A DNA stretch of 64,000 nucleotides from Botryosphaeria dothidea (lineage: Eukaryota; Ascomycota; Dothideomycetes; Botryosphaeriales; Botryosphaeriaceae), in the NCBI GenBank assembly GCA_011503125.2, contig WWBZ02000002.1:1612001-1676000 (forward strand), read 5' to 3'. The translations under genes and the position numbers were made by a program. Shown here piece by piece: positions 56,101 through 64,000 of this stretch. The notes under the pieces are model-generated. The model was not told the origin of the DNA. It saw nothing but the letters and a program-made list of their open reading frames with translations, and made no database searches. Positions within the stretch are counted from its first letter, which is position 1. Each line of letters opens with the position of its first letter.

Positions 56101-56886
56101 TTACTTCGACTCGGTAGCAGCAGGAGCCGCAGCGGCAGCGGCAGCTTCAGGCTTAGCCTCTTCGGTCTTGGGGGCCTCCTCGATCTTGGGAGCCTCCTCA
56201 GTCTTAGTGGCTTCTTCGATCTTGGGAGCCTCCTCGGTCTTCTTCTCCTCCTTGGGAGCCGCGTCCAAGATGGGGTACTCGTCAAGAGGGCCGCTGGTAG
56301 CGGACATGCCCTCAGCAGTCTTGGGAGCAGCGGCGGGAGCTTCAGTCGAAGTCTCCGTCGTAACAGCAGGGGCCGGCGCCGGGGCAGACGCAGCGGTAGT
56401 AGCAGGAGCTTCGGTTTCTGTGGCTCACGCGCGGCTTGTTAGCATCAAGAAGATCCCATTCTGACGTCTCAGAAGTACTGATGCACGTACCAGTTGTCTC
56501 TTTAGCGGGCGCCTTGGCGGCGTCACCTTCTGCAACAGGCGTCTCAGCCGGCTTGGGATCCTCCGGCTTCTTCGCATCGGCAGTATCTGCGGCAGCGGCC
56601 GGAGCAGCAGCGGCAGCGGGCGCAGGAGCAGGTGTTGTTTCGGTCGGCTTCGCGGCGTTGGTTGCGGTAGCCGGATCGGCAGGCTTCGCGGCGTCGGCGT
56701 TGTTGGTCTTGTCGTCCGTCTTCTTCGCGGCCTTCTTCTTCTTGAAGAGGTTCTTGAAGGCCTTCTTCACCGTGTTCATCGCATCAGGGGCTGCACAGCG
56801 TGGGTTAGCACGAGTCGCGGAAGCAATGGCGGCGCGTGTTGAATGCGTGTCTGAGACGGCGGGGGTCACTCACGGACTCCAGGCAT
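56101..56886 (-). CDS. Ala/Lys/Glu-rich low-complexity protein
   Basis: 209 aa, exons on the minus strand 56886-56874 (13 nt), 56790-56491 and 56417-56101. The start reads MPGVPPDAMNTVKKAFKNLF. A basic, possibly amphipathic segment KKAFKNLFKKKKAAKK near residues 12-30 could contact membranes or nucleic acid. The rest is a run of Ala, Pro, Thr, Lys and Glu, with repeats like KIEEA/KTEEAPK and a final AAAAAAPAATESK. No catalytic motif appears. Frame closure across two introns and the tiny first exon support it as a real gene. A later ATG in exon 2 (MNTVKK) could also start translation. Function is unknown. Confidence 0.75.
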
Positions 56887-57473
56887 GGCGGCGGGTGAGG
56901 AGCTGTCGAGCCGGGCTCAACAGCAGCAGGTGGGCGGAGAAGAGAGGACGTGGAGAGAGAATGCTTGGAGAGGCGGCTCGGGCGGGAGGCGTCCGGGTTT
57001 TGAAGGAGCGATGGCCCAAAGGAGCGAAGCGGTCGTGGAGGAGGTCGTGAGACTCTGGGAGCTCGAAGCGCGAGCGCAAGGATGCAGCTTGCTCAGCCCC
57101 AGATTCATAGACCCAGGCCAAGCCGTTTCAGGGTTTCAAGCAAGCTATTTTTGGCCCAAGCGCAGCGCTGCTCATTGCACCGCTGATTGCTCGGCTGTGC
57201 GCGAAATCAATAACTTTATCTGCCTTGAGCGCGCTCGACGCAAGCAGCCCTCCGTGCGCCGCTGGCCTCTCCGCTGTGATAGGGGCTTTATCCGCTGCCG
57301 TGAAATCTCCGCCGCTGCCCTCCGCCCGCAGCCGAGATTCACGCAATAAATCTGCTACTTTCCCGGCAACCACGCCGCGCCTCCCAATGCAAGCAATCCC
57401 GAGCCCGATTCATGCCATCCCCGACCGGCCCCGATGCGCGCTTTCATTGTATAAGACCAGATCCAATTTCCCC
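56887..57473. other. Upstream region of the low-complexity gene
   Basis: It holds the promoter of that gene and the 3' region of the phosphatase-activator gene. Frames on both strands have no domain. Confidence 0.55.
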
Positions 57474-58997
57474 TCATGAAGGGTCTTTCCGCGCCCACGG
57501 TGCTTGCGTTGGCGCCATTTGTCCTCGGTCGCCGGGTCGCGGCGGTGCGGCCTGCTTCCACGGCGCCACTGTGACAGGTGCACCTCCCGGCACCGCCCCC
57601 ATTTGCGTGATTCCCGGTGCTGCTGGCCGGCCCGTCCCCCCTGGGGGCCGTGCAGCCCAGGGCGCCGCCGTCATTGGCAGTCCGGTGGTGGGATTAGCTG
57701 CCCACGGAGCGGCAGTGCCAGTCTGCGGCGGCAGCCGTTGAGGGCCGTCGGACGTCTGGCCCGCCGAAGCCCTGGTGGGCTGGTTTGTGGTGTGGACAGA
57801 TCTCGGCGGCTCTACTGCAGTCGGGTCCTTCTCCCAGCGGAACAGCGAGCCAAATGGAAAGTGCTGCGCTACGGGGAATTTGGAAAGGACCTCGGCGTTG
57901 TACATCTTCAACATCCCCTGTGCAAGGTGTCAACGAGTGATCCAAAAATGGAAACCAGAGTCATACCTTGTTGATCTTCGCCCAGCCTGCTCGTACTCCA
58001 GAAATGTCGAACAGAATGGGGCTATGCTCCCAGAACGGTCCCTTCTTCACGTCGTAGATGAAGCCGATCGCGCTGAAGTACATGTTGATCTGCCGCTCGC
58101 GTTCGACAATATTCTTCTTTGACACGTCTCCTGGGTCGGGAGCATCAGGCAAAGCACCTTCGCCAGGGATATCGGCCGCCGATTGAATAGGAGGCGACAG
58201 CTGTGCGGACCCGAAAATGTACGGAATGAACGAATGATCGTCCAGGCCCCAGACTCCATGCGATCCAGCTGGTTCGAGCGTGTAGGTCAGGATGAGTCGG
58301 CGAATCAGGCGCAGGTATCTGGGCAATAATCAGCGTAAGGCGGCGAATACGAAAAGTGACGTACTCACGGCTCGATGACACCAATCACGATGCCTCGCTC
58401 CTCAACACCAGACTCCCCTTTGGTAAAGCCTCTCAGCTTCCAGATGCCACCGAGAAATGCCAAGAAGCTTAGTTCGTGGCCAGTTCCGTAGTCTAATCTC
58501 TGAGAGCTACCAAAACTACCGATGAGGTAGGCCTGAAGCTCCTCCCTCGCGGAGGTTGCACTGGCTTGAGGCGTTCCGAAGTCGAGTATCTCGGGAGAAA
58601 GGGCTTCGTCGAGCAATCTTGGTAAACGAGATTCAACAATCTCATACCATTTCCTGAAACTGATGTTGCCAAATCTCCGCGGACCAGGGTCGGGAGGGGC
58701 CTCGTCGATGATAGCCTCCAATTTTTCCACCAGGGACCTCAGCCTCAGAACGGGCTCGGAGAACCTGGACCCGTCGCTACTAAGCTGCCAGGCTTCGTAC
58801 GATGACGCGGTCTTCTTGGGGAACATGGCAGCGTTTAGTTGCAACAACCAAGTCATTATATCGGCGTAGCCGGTCGAGGTGAGGAAGAAGCTGACATCCC
58901 CGCCATCGTTAATCTGCTTCTTCGGCTTCACAAACTCATGCGATACAGATGGATCAAGCTGGGCCAGAGACTTGCCGGCTTGCGTGTTGTCGGCCAT
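57474..58997 (-). CDS. RRD1: PP2A phosphatase activator (PTPA/RRD family)
   Basis: A peptidyl-prolyl isomerase-like chaperone that activates PP2A-type phosphatases; 474 aa. Exons on the minus strand are 58997-58369, 58318-57967 and 57917-57474. Conserved PTPA blocks: [53 protein letters not shown] (in parts), [13 protein letters not shown], the [17 protein letters not shown] join, [20 protein letters not shown] and [20 protein letters not shown]. The last 120 residues are Pro/Ala/Gly/Thr-rich ([12 protein letters not shown]), and such a tail is typical of the RRD1 rather than the RRD2 type. The start ATG 58997 is the first in frame, the longer frame beginning with GTG. Confidence 0.93.
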
Positions 58998-59622
58998 GAT
59001 GGAGAGGTTCGTTGTTTGCGTGAATCTGCGACACAACCGATGATGAAATAGGTGGACCCCCACCTCACGTGCGAACGCGACGGACGTGGCCCATGCTCCG
59101 CCTGCAGGGTCTCACAAGGGTCTCATTATCGCCGAGGTGCTGCCAATGGCGAGAAAAGAACCGCGGGACGGGCCAAGAGAAACTTCCTATTGGTTGCGCT
59201 TCAGATGCGGCCGTGTTCGGCGGTAAGAAGGGGCGAGTGCAGAGGGCAACGGCGACTTCTTGTTACCTGCAGAAAATTGCCGGCGAGCTTAGCAACATCC
59301 CAGCCATTCTATCCTTTGAGAGCTCCATATGCATATGCAGAAAAAGCGACTCAAAGCACTCGATCGTGTTCTTTTACTTTCTTGCAGCTTATGGTTAAGG
59401 GAAATAAGAGCCGATTTGGCTTCGTATGTTGCTTCGTCCTGCAGGCGGATAGTAACACGGCAATACGCCGGGTAGTCAGGGCGCGATAATCTCGAGTCGC
59501 GCCCTGGCAACGCCTTCGCTTGGCCCCCGCACGCCTAAGCTCCCTCTCTCTCCACCTGTGCTTCCACATCTCTGAGCTCTCTGGCGTGCCCAACACCAAC
59601 CACAACGAATCCACGCGACGGA
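58998..59622. promoter_or_regulatory. Divergent promoter region, PTPA and AT-hook gene
   Basis: This is 0.6 kb between two starts facing away. The right half is pyrimidine-rich before the ATG at 59623. No specific site is assigned. Confidence 0.5.
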
Positions 59623-61771
59623 ATGGCTCGGTCGCTCAGCTCAATTCCTCAACAAATCGGCCCTCAACCGCCGTCCCACAACTCCCAAGAAGAGAATAAC
59701 CCAGCCGCTCGGAGAGTATCCGAGGAGTCCGTGGACGAAGTACTCAAACCCGACTTTCTTAACGGTATCACTGAGGCTTTGGCCTCACAGTTGCAACGTG
59801 AAGCCAGTATTGGAACATCGTCAGGAAGTAGTCGGAAGCGCACGGACGAATCCTCAGCAGCCATACTGAACTCAACACTCTCATCACATGGACGCGGTCC
59901 AGCGCCCTTGCCCACGAGGCCCGAGAGACGGAAGGTCTCGCGAGAGGGTCATAGCACCGATGCTTCAGGACGTCGCAACGAAGGTCCTGCACGCCCGGAC
60001 ATCTACGAGTTGCCGCCTGATCCCACGCCGTCATCATCTACCCCGCCATCTGCACAATTGGGGACACAAGATCCAGCCGAGCAGCATGTTAAACCGAGGC
60101 GGTCAACGCGCGTCAAGGAACAACTACATGGCAGGGAGCAAGGCCAAGGCCAAGAAGAACGTACGCGGGAAGCGCAACGAGGACCTACGGCAGAAGAACT
60201 GCCCAGGAAAAGAGGGAGAGGTCGCCCACCGAAAAGTTCAGGTGTTCCTGAGTCGAGTTCTAAACGACATAAATCTACTCCAGCAGATACAAACCCTACA
60301 CGGCCGAGTGGTATTCAAACAAGCAGATCGCAAGACACTGGCTCGTATGTTGAAGACACGCCCAATTCGGCCGCAAGCTCCAGGAAAACATCCAAACAGA
60401 CTTCTAACAAGAGCCCTCAAACGGCGTCAAGAACCCTGTCGCAGATGCGAAAGACAAAATCCCATGCCCGAGAGGAGTCGGTCAAAGATTACAATGGCGA
60501 AGCTTCCGGCACTCCGGCACGCGACGTGTCAGATGACTCTCACAACGACGAGGAGTTTCACAGCGACCCCAATGCGCTAGACGGCCTTGTAGGGGATTTG
60601 AAAGAAATTTGGGTAGACAAAAAAGAACAGGGCGTGAAGAGGATTCGTCGTCAACGAAAGAAATACGACTTGGAGATCCGAAATGAGTCCAGCAAACTTC
60701 TCGTCCGCCGTTGCAGGGACCTTGCCGACGATCTGAAGAGCCCTACAAAGACTTCGACCAAGCCGACGGAATCAGAGGGAAAACGTTTGTGCGAGACCAT
60801 TGCTAGCCTAGGGAATGATGTTTACCATTTTAATCTTGAGAAGAAGGATGAGACCAGAAACCATCTCTTCCAAGACCTTTATGCATACATATTCCCTCGA
60901 CTCCTTCACACACTTTGCAGGATCGTGAACTTCTACGTTCAGTCGTTTAGCCAGGACACTTCTCAGGCCACCATTCCGGCACTGCATCTCCAAACTATTG
61001 TCGACTTCACGGCCGCAATTGTCAAGCTCGGTGAGCGTGCCAGGTCAAGCAAGGTGAAAGTAGATTCGGCACTGTTCATCGTGAGACCTACCCGAAACTA
61101 TATTCTTGCTCCAATCGGGAGTTTCCATGAATCCCTTGCAAAGGTGCTTTGGAAACAGGCTGTTCAGGAAGAAAACGAGCAAGCTTGGCTCATTGAGCGG
61201 ACACGCATTGAAAAGGCCGAATTGCGACGTCAGAAGGAAGCTGAAGAAGAAGCACCTCGAAAAGCTTCCAGCAATGATTGGCGTCTACTACATATCATCC
61301 GTAGGGAGATGGAGCCGGACTTTCGGTTGTGGAGCCATCTTTATTTCATTCCCCCTCCCTCTTGCCAAATAAAGGTGATTAGAGATGTAGACGCCAATGG
61401 TTATCCCTTCGATAGGTGGGACCTTTTTGGCCATAGGCGGACCCACCATAAGCGAGGCAGTGCTGAGCTGATTCAGGAGCCCCTCGATATCGAATGGGAT
61501 GACGAGGAATGTCTAGCACTTATGGAGAGCTTAGCAAAATATGCGAAGAGAGGCTATAGTAAGTAGTCTTAGCGAACAGGCGAATCATACCTTGGCTGAC
61601 ATGGGGACAGAGAACCCCCGCTATACGATCTACTGCAAGATCATACGAAATCACTGCGGTCCGCAAGGTATACTGCGCCGGTTCAACGTGACTGAGATTG
61701 TCATGAAGTCCAAGCACATCAAGCAAATGCTTCAGGACCGCGAGTGGGCCCAACTCATCCCAACTTTTTAG
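59623..61771 (+). CDS. AT-hook nuclear protein of unknown function
   Basis: About 698 aa. Exon 1 is 59623-61558 and exon 2 is 61611-61771; the join gives YAKRGYKNPRYTIYCKIIRNHC, and without splicing the frame stops five codons later. The first 310 residues are Ser/Pro/Arg-rich with a canonical AT-hook (KRGRGRPPKSSG, about 197-208) and basic clusters. Residues 320-690 look folded: DGLVGDLKEIWVDKKEQG, a basic RIRRQRKKYDLEIR helix, then LFQDLYAYIFPRLLHTLCR and WRLLHIIRREMEPDFRLW. The C-terminal part is rich in Trp/Tyr/His and ends LQDREWAQLIPTF. I do not recognise the folded domain. A chromatin role is likely from the AT-hook, but is inference. Confidence 0.78.
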
Positions 61772-62299
61772 AAATACCCAAGTCTCTTGCTTCAATTTTT
61801 CGCTGGCTTGTGTCGTGAAAGTGAATATTCTGGAGTAAAATTCGAGGCATGTGAAGGTCACTGTTCTGCGACGAATCATACATAGCCTAACTACATTTTC
61901 AATTATCACGTCCGGGAGCTAATTTAAATCCATTCGCGTGCAAAAGTTTCGTAGTCAATAAAACCTTACATGGCTATCTTTGGGCACAGAGCTGTAAAGT
62001 GGCCAAAGAAAGTGCGTCGTTGGAGCATTCGATTGCTTTTTCACGGACTGTCTGAGCCAGGTGTGATGCCTCACTCTTTTCAAGATGCTGACAGCAAAAT
62101 CAAATTTGATAACCTGGCATCCAAGAATCAGTCATTCCCCCCACACCCCAAGCGCATCCCAGGGGGGGGATTCCAAGCCATCTCTTTATATGACATGCCA
62201 ATCATAGGGTACATTCGAGATGGCTTACGATGGGCTGCGGTTATCCATGACTCCGTCGTCTCCATGGCGATATTCTTGGACGGCAGTCCACTCAGTTCT
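61772..62299. other. Convergent 3' region
   Basis: Sequence between the AT-hook gene and TRM7 stops. It should hold two 3' UTRs. The frame 61970-62473 overlaps the TRM7 end and has no support. Confidence 0.6.
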
Positions 62300-63442
62300 T
62301 CATTCACCACTTGTCTTGCTTTGTTCGAGCATCTTTGTTTTCCCATACGCACCACCCATCCTCTTGCGCATCTCCAGTGCCCGCTTATACGGTGGCGCCG
62401 TGGGTGGCTGCACGGGATCAAGCGTTACCCTATCTTTAGGGAGATGATACGTTGCATCCGCATCGTACGCTGATAAGTCACCACACGCTAAAAAAGGTGG
62501 GATCCATCTTACACCCTCGCCATCATCATGCTCCTCTCCCTCTCCCTCCACGCCCAGATCCAGCTCCACGATGCCGTCATCCCGGACCCTCCTCGTTTGG
62601 CCCCTCGTGTCATCCCAATTTAGCGGAGATGTGATCTTCGTGGATGCCCCGAGCGGGTTATCCAAGGATGCCTTGAAACCCTCGGGCGGCCTAAACCCTT
62701 CACACACAACAAACGCCTCGATACTACTCGCGCGGCTGCTCCTCGGCTTCGCAATGCGCACGCGATCGAATACAGTCTTCAGCTGGGCGTACAGCAGATC
62801 GACGTCCTTGCCACGGAAGATCTTGGCCACAAACTTGCCCCCTGGCTTGAGGACGCAGAGGGCGAGGTTGAGGGCGGCCCAGAGCAGTTGCGATTGCACG
62901 TAGATGTCCAGGTCATGCAGGCCAGTGACGTCGGGAGCGCCATCGGAGATGACGAGGTCAACAGGGTGGGAGGCGGATATAGAGGAGGGGTCGTCGGGGT
63001 TGTAAGATCCCGGGTCGAGGGCGCGGAGGAGAAGCGGGATGGTGGAGGGGTGCGTTATGTCGGCGCGCAGGGTGGTGATGCCCTCGAGAGGCGCCATGGG
63101 CTGGAGATCGATGGAGACAATCTTGACATTTTTTCTCGGCTCGCCTGGCTGTTTCTTTCCCTCCTCTTGTGGTGCTGGACGGATGCCGGCCTGCGATGCG
63201 TCTTGTAATTGATTGCCTTCCCAGCCGGCGCGGCCGAAGCGCTCGCCTTTGATCAGGATGCGGGACAGCACTTGGCTCCAGCTACCGGGGGCGGCGCAAA
63301 GGTCGACGACGCGGGTCACGCGCTCGAAGAGGTTGAACTCCTCGTCTAGTTGTAGGAGTTTGAAGGCTGAACGCGCCCGCCAGCCCTGCTCTTTTGCCAG
63401 GCGGTAATAAGCGTCACGCTTATCCTTTGAGGACTTTCCCAT
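62300..63442 (-). CDS. TRM7: tRNA 2'-O-methyltransferase (TRM7/FTSJ1)
   Basis: Methylates the anticodon-loop riboses at positions 32 and 34 of tRNAs with S-adenosylmethionine. This single-exon protein has 380 aa, somewhat longer than yeast Trm7 because of an insert (about 65-105) and a C-terminal extension. The start [20 protein letters not shown] is family-typical. The K-D-K-E catalytic residues are present: RSAFKLLQL (Lys), [14 protein letters not shown] (Asp), [12 protein letters not shown] (Lys) and EAFVVCEGF (Glu). The SAM loop is [17 protein letters not shown]. The alternative upstream frame is not needed. It faces MAK5 across 232 bp. Confidence 0.95.
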   Translation of the reverse strand: MGKSSKDKRDAYYRLAKEQGWRARSAFKLLQLDEEFNLFERVTRVVDLCAAPGSWSQVLSRILIKGERFGRAGWEGNQLQDASQAGIRPAPQEEGKKQPGEPRKNVKIVSIDLQPMAPLEGITTLRADITHPSTIPLLLRALDPGSYNPDDPSSISASHPVDLVISDGAPDVTGLHDLDIYVQSQLLWAALNLALCVLKPGGKFVAKIFRGKDVDLLYAQLKTVFDRVRIAKPRSSRASSIEAFVVCEGFRPPEGFKASLDNPLGASTKITSPLNWDDTRGQTRRVRDDGIVELDLGVEGEGEEHDDGEGVRWIPPFLACGDLSAYDADATYHLPKDRVTLDPVQPPTAPPYKRALEMRKRMGGAYGKTKMLEQSKTSGE

Positions 63443-63674
63443 GGTCGCCTTGCTTTGTTTGGCGTACCGACCGCAAATGCGACTGTGTAGGCGCGATGGG
63501 ATGTGCGAGGTCGTGGTATATAGTTGGCGGGGTGGTGGGCGCTTTTTCTGCGGAGTTTGCGCGGAGGTTTGCGGCGAAGAGAAAAAAAAGTTCCCCGTCA
63601 CGCTCACTCCAAACACCTCCGCAACCAACGCAACCACCAGCCTCGTACCCGACTCCCCACGCCGAGACACTGCT
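63443..63674. promoter_or_regulatory. 232-bp bidirectional promoter between TRM7 and MAK5
   Basis: Two divergent RNA-processing genes start 232 bp apart, so they probably share a promoter. It contains a TATATAG near 63517. No ribosome-biogenesis motif was firmly identified. Confidence 0.6.
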
Positions 63675-64000
63675 ATGATGGCGTCTGATGACAAAAAGAG
63701 ACAATTGCCCTCCAAGGTCGCCGCTATGAAGGCACGCAAGCGCCAGCGCGTCGACTCCGAAGCCCAACGCGACGATGCGAAAGCGACGACACAACCTGGA
63801 AAGAAATTGCGCTTGAAGAGCCTGCAATGGAAGGAAGTGGATATGCCTGATCGGCTGGGAGATTTCGAGGGGTTTTACGGGCTCGAAGAAATTGATGACG
63901 TTGACGTGGTGAGAGATGGCGATATCTTATCGTTCAAGCAGATTGAGAAGCCGGGCAAGATTGGTGGCAAAGGGAAGAGCAAGAAGGGAGGGACAGATGA
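63675..64000 (+). CDS. MAK5: N-terminus of MAK5-type DEAD-box RNA helicase (truncated by window edge)
   Basis: The frame opens at ATG 63675 (a second ATG is at 63678) and runs off the window without a stop, giving 108 codons. The start is Lys/Arg-rich (nuclear/nucleolar type: [11 protein letters not shown]). It then shows [20 protein letters not shown] and [19 protein letters not shown], the N-terminal signature of fungal Mak5 helicases, which act in 60S ribosome biogenesis. The catalytic domains lie outside. The final residues [10 protein letters not shown] are a typical low-complexity linker before the helicase core. Confidence 0.85.
   Translation, partial: MMASDDKKRQLPSKVAAMKARKRQRVDSEAQRDDAKATTQPGKKLRLKSLQWKEVDMPDRLGDFEGFYGLEEIDDVDVVRDGDILSFKQIEKPGKIGGKGKSKKGGTD

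Noticed and set aside
1..64000. tRNA, 5S rRNA and CRISPR-like arrays
   Set aside because: I scanned for B-box (GGTTCGANTCC) and its complement and for evenly spaced repeats. No hit had a plausible cloverleaf, and the only regular repeats are microsatellites and the coding GRGGYN units.
1..64000. Secondary-metabolite cluster
   Set aside because: An MFS exporter, an SDR, a hydrolase and a Zn2Cys6 regulator are all present, but they are spread over 50 kb among housekeeping genes. No PKS, NRPS, terpene or P450 backbone gene occurs, and the regulator is AcuK.

Overview
This is nuclear DNA from a filamentous ascomycete (Pezizomycotina). The genes carry short GT-AG introns (mostly 46-100 bp) on both strands, with no operons, and include fungus-specific families: the AcuK/ERT1 gluconeogenesis regulator, a KCH1-type potassium transporter, an HDEL-tailed BiP, a BIM1/X325-like secreted protein and a RRD/PTPA activator. 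A dothideomycete is my best guess, but that is inference from general gene style only. I find 21 protein-coding genes that I can support with consistent splicing, one of them cut by the right edge. I saw no tRNA, rRNA, CRISPR array, autonomous transposon or virus-like gene.

Layout. 0.7-3.6 kb (+): a 12-exon MFS drug/polyamine exporter. 5.4-7.8 kb (+): the Zn2Cys6-PAS regulator AcuK behind a long GC-rich leader with a 31-nt C tract. 7.8-12.4 kb: a gene-empty interval between two convergent genes. 12.4-13.1 kb (-): SET-domain protein. 15.1-17.6 kb (-): KCH1-like membrane protein. 19.2-21.4 kb (-): KAR2/BiP. 22.9-23.8 kb (+): unknown protein. 24.2-25.0 kb (-): BIM1-like secreted protein. 25.8-27.6 kb (-): P-loop ATPase. 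28.4-29.2 kb (-): MARVEL-type membrane protein. 29.9-31.8 kb (+): PNPOx-ferredoxin reductase fusion. 32.2-34.4 kb (-): D-3-phosphoglycerate dehydrogenase. 35.5-36.8 kb (-): glyoxalase I. 37.7-38.5 kb (+): roadblock/LAMTOR2-like protein. 39.3-39.9 kb (+): small protein with a mitochondrial-like leader. 40.5-43.7 kb (-): SNF2 ATPase. 44.5-45.7 kb (-): extended SDR reductase. 48.3-49.5 kb (+): alpha/beta hydrolase. 50.1-53.9 kb (-): calpain with a GRGGYN-repeat tail. 56.1-56.9 kb (-): Ala/Lys/Glu-rich protein. 57.5-59.0 kb (-): PP2A activator. 59.6-61.8 kb (+): AT-hook nuclear protein. 62.3-63.4 kb (-): TRM7. 63.7 kb to the edge (+): MAK5.

Most neighbours are unrelated housekeeping genes, and I see no biosynthetic cluster. 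Functional themes are carbon and redox metabolism (AcuK, PGDH, glyoxalase I, SDR), ER proteostasis (BiP), ion and drug transport, and RNA modification or ribosome biogenesis (TRM7 and MAK5 share a 232-bp bidirectional promoter).

The most notable non-genic signal is a short fold-back element family. The best copy (34911-34991) has 34-bp arms whose nine differences are all transitions. A second copy with the same 65-bp core spacing lies at 49630-49694, and a degenerate copy lies inside the unusually long second intron of the PGDH gene. Other points of interest are the calpain-RGG fusion, a GC-AG intron in KAR2, a stop-free 99-nt intron that interrupts the AcuK zinc cluster, and alternative starts for glyoxalase I that would add or omit a mitochondrial leader. 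All exon boundaries were assigned by eye from splice signals, frame closure and family conservation.
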